Positions 20,927-33,200 of a stretch of 64,000 bases of DNA are shown one piece after another. This stretch comes from Asterochloris sp. CNOR1 (taxonomy: Eukaryota; Chlorophyta; Trebouxiophyceae; Trebouxiales; Trebouxiaceae). Position numbers and translations under genes: made by a program. The first letter of the stretch is position 1. Every line of letters begins with the position of its first letter. The stretch is taken from contig OZ017752.1 in NCBI GenBank assembly GCA_963969365.1, positions 2,356,001-2,420,000 of the forward strand. Reading direction: 5' to 3'. The notes beneath the pieces are model-generated. The model was not told the DNA's origin. It saw only the letters and a list, made by a program, of their open reading frames with translations, and did not search any database.

Positions 20927-23900
20927 ATGGCTCTCTCAATGATGCAAAGCCCAACACAGCTATGGCCGAGAACGCAGCACACCTGCCAGCTCAGCCATCT
21001 CGTGCGGGGCAGAACGTCTTCAATGCTGCACTCAGCAGCACTGCACAGATCACCAGGCCTGAGGCTGAGCACATGTCACTACCCGACCTGCATGGCACAG
21101 AGCTCTGGCAGGGCGCAGGCGGAGAGGCAGCAACACAGCAATCTGCCCAAGTGTGCACAGCATTGCCCTGAGCGCACTACATTCGTCTCACGGTCAGACC
21201 AGCAGCGCTGGGACTGGAAGAAGGTTGCAGCCAGCGTCTTGAAGTGGGGCGCACTCGCTGCGGTGGTTTGTGTGCTGGTGAGCATGGCCACATGCTGCGT
21301 GATGAGAGACACGTGCCGGCTTGTCTGTTCCCCCTCTTGTTTGCTGCGAACAGCAGTAAGTGTGTGTGCTCTTACTCCCTGCACTTCGCACTGGGGTGGA
21401 CGTGGCTGCTTGCTGTGTCCTGTCTCTGTCAGAGCTGCACCTGGCTTGTCAGAGCTTTATCTGGCAGGGCTGACCCTCCTCCATGGTGAAGCACACTAGA
21501 CAACAACACAATACCTTAGCAGCAACACATCAGTAAGACTCCGTGCTGATGCACTGCATCGATCAGGTGGCGCCTCCTGCCTGCAGGCCTTTGGCGTGGT
21601 CGACCCGGCAGAGGCGGCTCGCAGCGGTGGACGTGTGGGAGGGAGCAGCTTCAGTGCGGCACGCAGCTCCGGTGGCCTGTCCGGCGCGCGCAGCTTCGGT
21701 GGTTCCAGGTGCGAGGGCTGCCTGAGAGGGAGAGCTTTGGGGCTCCGTGTGCAGAGGTTGCATGGCCGTGCCTGCGGGGTCTTGCACCAGCCAGGTACTG
21801 CTTTTGGACTCGATGGACACCTACCAGGTCTGCTGTGCATGCCCTGAGCCCCTATACATGATACTGGGACCCCTCTCTGCCAGAGGACCTGTGCTTGTGG
21901 GTAAGACGTGCACTTGCACAGTGCTCGCCTGCTGCTGGTCATGGCAGCCCAGGCATGGTGTCATGGCCAGCAGCAGCTCGGCACCATCCGCATCCTCACT
22001 GTACACAACAGCCTCCTTCGCTGTCAGCAGCAGCAGTAGCAAATGCTCATTTGGGGAGCAGCAACTGTCCGTTTGGCAGTAGCAGCTCCTTTGGTGGCCG
22101 CTGCAATGGCAGGATCGGGTCAAGGCAACCATGGTCTCATTCAAGTTGGCAGAGCGGCAGAGCTCAGTGGGCACACTGCAGACCTGCCTCAACTTGTCAC
22201 CCTTTGCCATAATAGCTGAGATGCATCTTCGAGTTGCAGCTCCTCAAAACCCTTCAGCAGTTCCCCTTCCAAGACCTTTTTGAGCAGCAGCTCCCAAAAG
22301 TCCTCTGGCAGCATGGGCTACTTGTCAAGCAGCCCCTCCTCCAAGACCTCTAGCAACTCTTCTGCCAAAACTCACTCCCCAAGCAGCAGCAGTAGCCCCC
22401 AGAGATCTTCCGCCAGCTCCCCTGCAAGGCCGAATGCCTCACAGAACAGTAGGAGCGGTTCCCAGAGCTCCTCTGGCAGTGTGTGGGCGCCCACTCCAGC
22501 TGGCAGCTCCTTGAAGGTTGCCACACAACCTGCCAGGCCTCGGCCTGCAAGCAATCCCTCCACGGCCACCGTGCAGCCTGCCAAGCCCTTGTCTGCACGC
22601 CCCACCCGCAGCTCGGGGTCTGTCAGCCTCTGGGGGCGCACTTCAGCTAGCAGCTCCTCGGAGTTTGCCACAGAAGCTGCCAGGCCCCGGCCTGCGAGCA
22701 GTCATTCCGAGGCCACCGCGCAGCCTGCCCAGCCCTTGCCTGCAAGCCCCGACAGCAGCTCCTGGTGCACCACTCGAAGCTCGCGAAGCTGGTGGCGCAC
22801 TCCTTCCAGCACCCTCTCAGAGGCAGAGGCAGAGGTCCAGCCCAGTCGCCGCACTGAGCGCCGCTTGAGCAGCTGCGGCAGGCAGGTCGCCACCTCAATG
22901 TGCATCGAGCCATCCCCTCTGTCCTAAATGGGTTGCCATTGTTGACCTGTTTGGATTTGGGCGGCGCAGTGCTGGGCGGCCCTGGCGGTTTGCACATGGA
23001 TGTGACACTATCCAGACAGCCCAGGGGAGTATGCTTTTGCCCTTGATGTGTGATGCCCTGCAAGCAACCCTGCAGGGACCAGCACAACTCCAGCGGCGGT
23101 TGACACAGCACGGGCTGGCTGGGATCGAGCTTGTCCCCGCAGGGTTGCTTGCAGGGCATCACGCATCGGGGCACAGGCATGCTCCATTGGGTTGCTGGGT
23201 CCTATCCAAGGCAACTGTCACAGGCAGGCACGCTGTTGCTTGGGCTGTGAGTGAATTTTACGTGTATGAGTGAGCACTCACAGGCCTCGCAGGCAGGTCG
23301 TGGCTCAGAGGCTGGCACCGGCCTGATGCCTGCACCCTGCTCAGCCACTGCCTGCGTGTGCTGCTCGGGAGCACCTGCCTCACATCTTGGGGCTTGCTCC
23401 TGGTATTCATGCCCCTTGCTCTCTTCAGCCGTTGGGCAGAGTCTGCTTGCAGCAGAGAAACGGCATTAATGTCTGCACTCCACATCAGCAGGCAGTGTAC
23501 AGCTGCCAAGTCTTGGGGGTTATTGCCTTTAGAGCCCATGCATCTGGTGTTGTGGGGGCGGCAGGCTTGCGGCCACCATTTATCTGGCCTCAATCTTGCT
23601 GCAGCAGTAAGCCTCAACAAGGGTTGGCAAGCTGATTTCAGCGGCAGAGCCCTGCTGGGGCTTTGGACAGTCGAGCTTATCGAAACAACTCAGGGTGCTG
23701 CCAGCTGCCCCTGTTGGTACTATCCAGGCCTCCTAGCAGGCTCATCTGCTTCTGACTTGATGCTGCTGGTCAGTTTACTTTGTCAATGCATGCGCTCAGC
23801 ATTGGTTCACCGTCGCCTGCCTTGCTGGGGAGCTGCAGTCACTGTTATCCCTCCCTGCCTGCAGCATGAGCCCCTCTCTGGGCTCTGGTACCGGCATTGG

Positions 23901-26203
23901 CAGACCATCCACTGGCTTCAGCTCCTTCTTCGGCCCCAGCATTGGCTTTGGCTATGGCTACGGTGGTTATGGCTATGGGCAGCCTGTTGGTGGAGGTGGT
24001 GGTGGCTTGTTCAGCCTCCTCTTCTACGGCTTCGTGGCGTTTGTGCTCTTCCAGGTGGCCCAGTCGGTGCTGACAGGGGGAGACTCCTCTGCTGGCGAAA
24101 TTGGTGGGTGGCTGCTGCCTGTGTACCTCATGCTTCATTGTCACCCTCGTCAGCACTGACGGCAGGCACCAATGCTCTGTCAGCGAGTGGGTTGTAGCCG
24201 GCCATGAGCCCTCGCCTCTGCCGGCAGTCATCAGCTAGAATGCCCTGTCTTAGATGTGTGCAGATTGCTGCCAGCTGTCACCGCAATTGGTGCTGTTGTC
24301 TGAGCTGCACCTGTTGTGTGTTGACATGGGTAGCGGTGTGGCTGCCCCGCCTACCTTGTGCTCACGTCTGAAGCTGTAGTGATAGTCTGCTGGCACAGCA
24401 GCAGAGTGCGTCAGACCAATATGGACGTGCTCTCCTGTGCTGAGTAGGCTGTGCTCTGCACTGCAGGCGGTGGCAAGGTCTCCGTGGCCAAGGTGCAGGT
24501 GGGCCTGCTGGGCTCTGCCCGCAGTTTGAAGCGTGACCTCGACAGGATAGCAGGGCGGGCTGACACCAACACCCCCGAGGGGCTGCACTACGTCATGCAA
24601 GGTGAGCTGACCAGCCTCCCTGCGGGCTTTCTTAATATCACTTTGCTGCAGATGTGCTGCTGAGCATCGATCATTGGCAACCTGGCAGCCATGTGCAGAT
24701 TTGTGCTGCAAATTGGGTGCTGCTGGCCCTGCAGATGCAGTGGTGCCTTCCTGTGTGGCCCAACACGCTTATGGGCATGCTGCATCTACAGTGCAGCTGC
24801 CCCGCCCTGCACAGAAGTGCTGGGCAACCCTGCACGGGAAATGCAGGGGACTCCTCCCCATGCCTGGCCTGGAAACACTCATGCGCTTGCAACCAGGCCC
24901 ATGCTCCTGTGCCCCATCTGGAAAAATTGCTGCCCCCGCTGTGCGGCCTCGACACGTTGTCTCTCTGCTGGCAGCCAGCCTGGTCACTGCATGCCCACTC
25001 CTGGGTTCCTAAGTGCCCAGCAGATATGGTGTTGTCCCTGCAGCACATTGCAGTTGCAGCCTGAGCAGCTCATACGCGCACCGTGCTGCTGCCCCCTGCA
25101 GGAACACTCCTGTCCACACAGAGTATCTTTGCCGCCGTGCCAGACCTGCGGCCTGAGCTTTGACTCTCCCTGGCCCCTGCAGAGACTGTGCTGTCCCTGC
25201 TGCGCAACCCAGACTACTGCATCTATGGGCTGAGCAGCCTGAGGAAGGAGCGCAGTCTGGATGCTGGGGAGGACCGCTTCAATGAGATCTCCATGCAGGA
25301 GCGCGGCAAATTCAAGGAGGAGACCCTTGTGAATTTTGGGGGCCGCACTAAGTGCAAGCCCGGCAGCGGGTACGTGCTGGCCGTAGCGCATCATGAACAA
25401 CAGCGCATGGCTGGGGCTTGTCGAGTTGGCGCTGTTGGTGCCATTGGGACACACAAGCTGCCAAGCTCACGCCAAAAGAGGGCTCTGCACATGCTAATCA
25501 GTTGATTCAGCAGCATGAAGCTGAGGCTGCAATGGGACTGAGGCATGGCAGCTTTCCTCGGCGCACTTGGGCAGCTCATCCAGACGGCTGCTCACACTGC
25601 CTTCGAACCTGCTGCAGGTCGGGGACAGAGACAATGAGTGACCTCATGGTGGTGACAATTTTGGTGGCTGCCGATGCGGACCTCAAGATCCCCCGCATCA
25701 GGGGGCGGGAGGACCTCAAAAGCGCGCTGAACAAGCTTGGTGCTCTGCGCAGCGAGCAGGTGAGCTAGGGGCGGCGAGATGGTCTGCTTTGAGACTGCGC
25801 TCCAGCCTGCGACATCCCTCGAGTGGTGCATAGCTTGCCTAAGTTGACAGCAAGCAGGTGAGCTGTCTGGTGCATGCCTGTTTCTGGTGGCAGCAGTCTG
25901 GTGGGCAATGCAGTGGCAACAGCCTCCTGCTTTGTGGATGGCCAGCTTCCTGAGGTAGCCACCGCTGTTTCACCATGGCCAGCAAGGCGCCAATGTCCAC
26001 ATTTAGAATTACCAGCATCTCACGTGGTGGTGTCTCGCAACATGAGTTATCCTAACTGCTTGATGACTACTCTTCAGCATGTTGACCCATATCATGCCCT
26101 GCAGGTGCTTGCTGTTGAGGTACTTTGGACACCTGAAGATGAAAACGACAGCTACCACCGCGATGAGCTGTTTGAAGACTACCCAGAGCTCGTGACCCTG
26201 TGA
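20927..26203 (+). CDS. DUF1517 plastid membrane protein
   Basis: DUF1517 proteins of plants, algae and cyanobacteria are thylakoid or plastid-associated; their biochemical role is unknown. Exons: 20927-21277, 21587-21708, 23865-24103, 24467-24601, 25183-25369, 25618-25759, 26105-26203, all in phase, 424 aa. Exon 1 is a Ser/Arg-rich transit peptide ending in a hydrophobic segment, GALAAVVCVLAFGVVDPAEA, followed by AARSGGRVGGSSF, a family hallmark. A Gly/Tyr-rich part (FGYGYGGYGYG) leads to a second hydrophobic segment, LFSLLFYGFVAFVLFQVAQS. The DUF1517 core is VSVAKVQVGLLGSARSLKRD, YVMQETVLSLLRNPDYC, ERGKFKEETLVN, VVTILVAADADLKIP and VLAVEVLWTPEDEND, ending EDYPELVTL. The start ATG is the first in a long frame; inner ATGs are possible. 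Intron 2 is 2.1 kb and holds a palindrome and a Ser-rich open frame. Confidence 0.9.
22280..22927 (+). other. Ser/Pro-rich open reading frame inside DUF1517 intron 2
   Basis: A 215-codon frame begins MSSSSQKSSGSMGYLSSS and ends in TAA. It lies wholly in the intron that the phase-consistent model skips. It contains two diverged copies of a 147-bp (49-aa) unit, beginning at 22502 and 22649, with the shared phrase ARPRPAS. The composition matches the Ser/Gly-rich exon 2 just upstream. It may be a cassette exon, a degenerate duplicate of coding sequence, or chance low-complexity DNA. Confidence 0.35.
23045..23167. repeat. Near-perfect inverted repeat (35-bp arms, 53-nt loop) in DUF1517 intron 2
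   Basis: Left arm 23045-23079 and right arm 23133-23167 match at 33 of 35 positions as reverse complements (core GATGCCCTGCAAGCAACCCT). Weaker pairing continues outward to about 23000 and 23215. Both strands therefore encode the same phrase DALQATL and the same LVPAGLLAGHH, which first revealed the palindrome. It is either a foldback/MITE-like element or a hairpin RNA precursor. Confidence 0.85.
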
Positions 26204-26486
26204 CACAGTGTATCTCCGAAATCAAGTCAGGCAGCATGCCAGTTTGTATCTGTTGTGGGATCTGCCTATTTTGTCTATCATGGTGTTCATCACGGGGGGG
26301 CATGCTGGTGCCATCATGCAGCATGCACCAGCACCTCTCAGGCAGTGATTTGAATTTCATGTTTTGATGCAAGTGGCAGCTGCAATGGTGTGCCTTGCTT
26401 AAGTAGGGACTAAATGACCTGGAGGGTTCAAGGGGGAATAACCAGCTTATCAGTTCTTGTATGCCTGAAGATTCATTTGCAGTAGC
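26204..26486. other. Convergent intergenic region, DUF1517 (+) and glycosyltransferase (-)
   Basis: It contains the 3' UTRs of both genes and leads into the 22-bp array at 26487. No exon is seen. Confidence 0.5.
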
Positions 26487-26574
26487 AGCTGACTAGTGAA
26501 ACTCCCAAAGCTGACTAGCGAGACTGCCAGAGCTGACTAGTGAGACTGCCAGGGATGACTAGTGAGACTCCCAG
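26487..26574. repeat. 22-bp tandem array, four units, covering a stop codon
   Basis: Four 22-bp units with the core TGACTAGTGAGACTGCCAG start at 26487, 26509, 26531 and 26553, differing at a few positions. Each unit contains CTAG. The glycosyltransferase stop (minus-strand TAG, 26559-26561) is the CTA of the fourth unit. Confidence 0.95.
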
Positions 26575-29500
26575 AGGGGTATGAAGCTGCTTGAATTCCT
26601 CTGCAAGGCAGCATACTGCTCCCCAGCAACAGCAAGTTTTGTTATGAGATGGGCTGCTACACTGTAAGGGACAGGATTTTTGTCTTGAAGCTCAAGGTCC
26701 AGTGCAGCATATCGCGACCTGCAGGCATTGCATGTTTGCGATTGGCATAGGCACAGCAGGCCAAAGCAGCCCCTCGCTGACAGCATCACTGGAAGCACAG
26801 CACGCTGAAGCGGTGGCTGAGGGTACAGCAGGCCGATGTACTGTGGGTGCAGCAGCAGGCAGCAGCAGCTGCTGTTGATCCCCTTGGTAAGGCATCATGT
26901 CTGTATATGTCCCACCAGAGCGCCTCCAATCATTGAGCCGCTGATGCCCACCTGACATGCACAGAGATGGTATGCCGCAGCTGGTCCTCGCATAGCTCTG
27001 GATCACACACCGCTTTGTTGCCCGACAGGGCAGCCTCAAACCTGCAGCACACGCTCCAGCCCTCAACAGACGACAGCTTTTCTGGGCGCAGCTGACAGGA
27101 AAGTCACTTTGCATGTGACACATGGCTGTTGCTGAACCTATGGCGGGCCACAAATGAGGTGCTGGCACAGCCGCACCCTGTCTCAGTGAGGGCATGCATC
27201 CCTAAAGATAGCTACAGCAATAGCCAGTGGCTTCAACACCATATGCCAAGAGGATGAGGGAGTTCACCTGTCATGATATGCATCGAGAGACAGGCAATCA
27301 CCTCGTAAGCACTCCAACAGGGTCACCCCCGTAGTCTGCAGTCCCCTCATCCTCTGAGCCACGTGCCTTGGGCCCATTGTAGCCAGGGTCAAACATCTGG
27401 ATGTGGGATCTGCAGAACCCATAGCCTGCATGGCACAGACGGGATGAAGGGGGCTGAATGCCTCAAAAGTGCGGATCACGCCCTCCCTTTTTGACACTGG
27501 GTGTGGGGCAGGCAGGGCTCAGTGCCTCAGCCTGGAATACTGTGCTCCTTGTCAGCCAGGACCTGGGGTGTGTCCAGAGCGGGCCAGCCAGCCCACCCAT
27601 GCTGCTTGAACCGTCCAAGCCCTTCTTGAGCATGTAGCCCAATCCGCACAGTCATCGAGCCTGAAGTGGCCACTCCACAGTACATTGACACCCACCTGGG
27701 TCTGTGGGGCCCAGTTTGAACAAATACCACAGTGTCCTGAAAAACACTGCATCTCCTGACTGTGGTGCTAGCTTGTTGATGTAGCTCTCCACTTCCTCAA
27801 AGGACTTCTGCTTGAAGAAGCCGCTGCTGATGATGGTGCCGGCCCCTGCAGCACAGCCAGGGATGCAGATGAATGGCGTTGTTCAGGCGATCTCTGCCTC
27901 CTGCACCACAGTGGAGAAGCCATGAATTGCTTGGATATACCCTCAGCTGATTCTGGTGCCAGCGCCTGCAGCAGAGCCAGGGGTTGCAGATCACTGGGCT
28001 GCCTTTGCATGCAGCACATTGTATTCAGGATGGTGCCATGCAGTTCAGTCACTTGTGGCTGGCAGCCTGGATGGCAGGGCCTTCAGGGCTGCCTGCAAGG
28101 TTGCTGAGCAGGTCGAAATCTACAGGTGGTGGGTCAACCAATTGATACTGCGTAAGCAGAATGGGCATGCCCTCAGCAGCACAGCAGCGCAAAATATGAG
28201 CTCAGCACCACATGCATGCACCCGCTGCACTGTGGCATGCCCTGTGCAGCACGCAGCATGAGAGCGGCTGCATACCAGCATGTGACGGACTCACCCCCAT
28301 GGAGCATGTACCACCAGCCAGGGTAGGGGTTGTCCCAGTGGCCAGGGCGGTTGACAAAGTCGCACGCCTGCCTGTCGATGGGGCCCCGGCCGTCCTCCTG
28401 CAGCAGCCCACCTGGCCAGGAGCCATCGCAGATGCGCTCATGGGTGCAGGGGCAGCCCTGCAGGACAGGTGCCAAGTTGAACTTTGTTGCCAAAGACAAG
28501 ACGCAGCTCAGGCAGACTTTGGCTGCAGCTCAGGTGGCTGGACTGCTGCTGGTCAAGCGTTCATGAGTTCTTTTGTGAATGCTCAGCAACAAGGGGACCG
28601 TGCTCAACTCACGTCAATCGGATCAGATTTTGCTGCAATCTGCATGGCAAGCAGTCCCAGTGGTGGCCCACCTTGGCAGCAATGTAGCCGCGGTGCCCTG
28701 GGCAGCCCTTCTTGTCCAGCAGCTCATCCACGAAGCCGCAGGGCAGGCACCGCGGGGCGTCCCTGTTCGGGTGTGCCTTCGTGCCTGCAGCCAGGAGACA
28801 CAGCACTGCAAGGAATGACTGCATCAGGTGTCAGTCCTGCCATCCGCAGAACAGTCCCCCCCCCAGCCAGCCATAGTGGTGCGGTCCCTGAGTTGAGCTG
28901 CGCATGTTGTGCACAATCTGAGCTGCTCATGAGCCCCAGCTCCCCAGGTGCGCAGGCTGTTCCCCTGCTACCTGGCTTGGAGCATAGAGGCACTGTGTCT
29001 GAAGCAAACAGCCCACGATGACAAAGCACATCACACCAGGGAGCAAATCGGCAAGTGCTCACCATTGCCGCCCTCTGGAAACCACAGCGCATCCGTGAGC
29101 ACATAAGGCAGCTCATGATCTAGGTTCTCCACCAACTGCAGCAGTTGGTCCTCTGCGATGTTAGCCGCTCTCAGCAGTAGCTATGGGGAGGTGGTCGTTG
29201 CAAAATCGACTTCTATGTAGGAGCAGAGATCACAACAGCAGCCTTGCCAGTCTAGCTGTTGTGCACAGACCTGCAGAACATTGTCAACAAAGAAGACTGT
29301 ATCGTCGTCCCCAAACATCATCCACTTGAAGTTCTCAGGGCCAGCTGCCTTAGCTGCAATGAAGGGGGCCATGGCCGCCCTCAAGTCCCCAGGCTGAGGC
29401 CCAACAGTCAGGTTGGACTTTTGAATATCTCGAAACTGACGCCAGGCTTCGCGATACAGCACTGTCTTGGCCTGCAGAAAAAATGATTGGCTCATGACTG

Positions 29501-30121
29501 CTGCACCCAAGCAGCAGACTCCTTTTTCATGAGGGTAGATCAAGTCATCGACTATGCAGCAGACGCCAGGGCATCAGGGCACAGTGAGGTCCTCACACAG
29601 AGCCGCTCATTGAGCTGACTAGAAGGACTTGCAGTTTGGTGCAGGGCTTCAGTCTGCAAGCCAAGCTACCATGAGTCTAGAGCTTCACCACACGGCTGAT
29701 GCTCATAGCAGTGGCGGCTATGTCAAGCATGTCTGAAGCAGGAGGTGCAGGGACCTGCCTGGCCCAACATCAGCTGCTCTGTGCATGCCCAGGCCCAGAT
29801 CTGTGCTGCCTGGTGGCGCACAGGTGGGCCCCATGTGTATGTCAGCAATCCAGATGGCCAGGTGCTGGCATCACACTTGCAAGCAGCGCACGGCATGCCT
29901 CGCACCTGCAGCTTTGGCGGCAGCAGGCCATCTGAGACCACAACTGTTCGGACGCCTCTACGCCAGCGCCTGCTGGCCTCCACCAGCCTGAACCTGGAGG
30001 CTTCGCTGGGCATGGCTGCTAGGAGGTCAGTCCTAGACACACGAGGCTCCTGGGAGAAAATTGTGCAACAGCAGCATAGCAACAGGATCAGGGCCGACAG
30101 GAAGCCGCGCTGGCCGGGCAT
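26559..30121 (-). CDS. GT31/Fringe-like (DUF604-type) secretory glycosyltransferase
   Basis: It is likely a Golgi/ER-lumen transferase; donor and acceptor are unknown. Exons (complement): 29906-30121, 29271-29471, 29063-29180, 28672-28784, 28295-28457, 27696-27845, 27302-27425, 26952-27041, 26559-26718; all phases agree, 444 aa. The N terminus MPGQRGFLSALILLLCCCCT is a signal peptide or anchor. The acidic metal-binding motif is MMFGDDDTVFFVDN (Asp about 127-129), followed by the HGGAGTIIS loop typical of GT31 enzymes and then DPGYNGPKARGSEDE. Exons 4 and 5 form a Cys-rich insertion (RCLPC, GCPGH, GCPCTHERIC, QACDF) between the DDD motif and the GGAG loop that I do not know from plant DUF604 proteins. 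The C terminus (LCEDQLRHTISVHVR) is helical. It shares a 144-bp divergent promoter with DRC10. Confidence 0.8.
27827..27992 (-). repeat. Duplicated exon-6 acceptor in the glycosyltransferase gene
   Basis: The working acceptor and exon edge (27827-27870) is repeated at 27947-27992, 120 bp upstream on the minus strand. Shared features include CCTGCAGCA and the run that codes GTIIS in the working copy. Only the proximal copy joins in phase. Confidence 0.75.
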
Positions 30122-30265
30122 GGTGCCTTTAAAGCATTGGCTGCCAGAAGGAATCTTCTGATGTCTTCTGAGCGATCGCTGACAACAGTGGGACAGGACC
30201 AAGCGTAGGTCATATTTCCCCTCCCTGTCTTGCCAATATTTGGCTTTGTTGCTCAGGCAACAACA
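30122..30265. promoter_or_regulatory. 144-bp divergent promoter, glycosyltransferase (-) / DRC10 (+)
   Basis: Only 144 bp separates two opposite start codons, so both promoters and 5' UTRs must be packed here. It contains a TTTAAA at 30129-30134 and a palindromic GCGATCGC at 30172-30179. Confidence 0.6.
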
Positions 30266-33200
30266 ATGGCGTCCACAAGCCTTGAGGCTCACAGAATCAT
30301 GGCAGTGCTAGATACAGGTCTGAGGGACCTCAGGTGACATTCATTTCCTGTGCTGTGCAAGCTCAGCCTGCCGATGATTGAGGTTATCATGTGACTTGCA
30401 GGTCACTGTCCTGCATTGATGAGGAAATGCTGGGGGCTTCCCAGCAACTGACAGACATAGCTGGCGAGGCAAGCCCTTGTCTGTCTGTATGTCTCTGTGT
30501 TGTGCTCATTACCTGTGTTTCCCTAGCCTAGGATGAGGTGAAACTGACTGCTTCTGGCTATCTAGCATGCCACAAGTGAGCCGCACCTAGCAGCAATAGC
30601 TTCCAGAGCCATGGGAACTGACTGCCCTGCGTCAGACAGCATGGCTCAGTCATGTTTTGGGCAGCATACGCTCTTCAGCACTTGTCTGGTGGCAGACAAA
30701 CAGGTGGGTGAGTGCCCCAGATAGTACAAGAGCACCATGGCGAGCGCAGCAATCCTGGGGCGGCTGTGGCAGCACTGCCCCAGCCCCGCCTCTGGCCACA
30801 AGCTTGCCAGCAGTGTCCTGAAACACTGCGCCTGCGCTGCAGGAGGTGTCCACCGCGTTGCTGGCTCACGCTCGCCAGGTGCAGCGCAGCAGAGGCTCCC
30901 TCACAGCAGAGGAGCTTCGGGTGTCCACAGCCGAGCTGCTGCGCGCCCTGCAGGTGTGCATCAGATGACAATCAGGTCACACTTTGCAAAGCGCGGCTGC
31001 TTGCGGCAGCCCTGCAGCAGCAAGCTGCTCCACATGCTGGACACCCTGCAAGTGCAAGTGCTGTCCGGCCCCGATACCTGGCTTTGGGCCATGCTTCACT
31101 GGTCGGCTTGGCTTACTGTCGAAGGCTGCACCTGCTGCCCCCATCAAGGTGACGCCAGTGTTTGGGGCCTGGGTGCCATGCAACCTCGACATGCTGTGCA
31201 CCGGCCATGATGGAGGATAGCCTGTCGTGCTGCTGCTGACAGCTCTGCAACGGCCAGCACCCTAGCCTGGCCATAGGACAGCAGCCAGCTCTGCAAGGCC
31301 TGCCGGCACTGCCCGCCTCTTGTGGCTGTCAACAAGTGAGCCTTGCATGCCTACAGCAAATGCATCCTGCCACTGCAGACTGGATGTGCCTCCAGCCAGA
31401 CTACCTCAATCTGCCAGCCAACACTGCTTCCTCGGTCTCCTGCAGAAGTTCCCAGCGGCTGCCGAGCGCATACAGGGAGTGCAAGTTGACCAGCCCCCGG
31501 CCATGGCAGACCTGCTTAGCGACATGCACAAGGTGTGCAGGCAGGAGTGCTGCCTAACACTGCTTACAGGACTTGTGCCTCCTCTGGTCATCCCAAGTCA
31601 CCGCTTGCTGTGTGTGCAGTATGCTGGTGCTTGGTGCCAGCTGCTTTTAGGCAGACACAGCGGCTGGGGCCCATGAGCTTCATGCTGCTGCCCTTGCTGC
31701 ATGCACTCTGCTGCCATGGCAGGTCGGCGTGCCCCTGAGCGCTGCTCGTACCTTGAACAAAGCACCATCAGGCAACCCTGCAGACCTGGGAGTATGTGCG
31801 CCCAGCAGATGCGGGCTCCTGCAGAAGCCTTAGAACACCATGTGGTAGCCATGTTGCGGGCTCCGCTCGTCTGCGCATGGGTTGCCAGTGCCTGCAGTTT
31901 GCCATGATTGTTGTTGCGGCAACCATCTGTGCTGGACACAGGGTTGCCTGCCCCTGCAGCTGCGCAGGCTCATGCAGAAGCGTCTGAACACGACTGTGGA
32001 GGAGGCCAACTCCAATGCCAGCCACTATGAGGAGGTCTGTCGGCGTGAAAAGAAGGTGAGACCTAGTACAGTCAAGTGGCACGCGAACCAAGTTTGCTGT
32101 GCAGCATGCACTTGTGGCGCCAGGCAGTCTGTGATCGCCTTGCACGCAGGGCACTGCAAGCAATGCAAAAGTTGTGCTGCCTTTTGCGGTAGCCATGTAT
32201 GCAATTTCTCTTTAGCGTCAGCAGAAACTCTGCGGTGGTTTGAGTGGGTCGTTGACTCTGAGGTCCCCTGCAGGCCCTGAAGGAGCAGGAAATGCTGGAG
32301 CAGCAGCTACGCCTGGACCGGCGTGAGCGCCACAACGAGCTCCTGATCTTAACCAACGCACAGGAGCAGGCGCGCCTCGAGCTGCAGGAGACGCAGGACG
32401 CCGCACAGAGGCGGGCGCAGCAGATGGACGAGGCGGTGGGTGGCTGCAGAGTCTGCTTCGTGCAGCAACAGTCAGCACAGTTGGAGCATGCAGCAGCTGG
32501 ATGATGCTGCAGCTCAACGTGCTGCAGCTGGGGCAGCAGCTCTGCAGCAGCTGAACACAGGTGCTCCTGCATCTGAAACTGGCCATGCCCCCATCAGCCA
32601 TGCCCTGATCAGCCATGCTCCAGCCCCAATCTCAGCAGCACAAATGGTGGCTGTGGGGACACTTGTGGGGCTCTGCTTCCCGGCAGGGGCCACCTGCTGG
32701 CACACAATCTTCCAGCAGTGCAGCAGCCGTGCAGCCTTCATGATGGCACCTGGGGCCTGCCGTCCATACATTGTTAGCCTGACCCCTGCAGGCAGTGGCT
32801 TAGAGGGCACCTGTGCTGCCCGACTACAACGCCTGCTGATTGCAGCTCGCAGAACTGCTGTACTTGCGGTCTGCTGGCAGTCAGCCCTCCCAACAGCCAC
32901 CCATTCACAACACATCAATGCTGCAGGCAGTCGAGGAAAGGGCGCACGATGCGGCAGATCATGACGTGCAGCATGCGCAGCTGGTCACTGAGGTGCAGCA
33001 GCTGCGTGCCAGCTTGGCACAGCTGAGGGCAGACCACAAGGCTACAGAGGAGCAGCTGCGCCGCAGGAAGGCCAAAAACATGCAGGAAGTGGAGGTGGGT
33101 CTTGCTGCTCTTTGTAGCAGGGCCACACCTGCATGTCCCCTCTTCCTGTGCTCACGTCTGTTGCAACGTCTGTCTCCCGCCCTGCTCACACCACCTGCCT

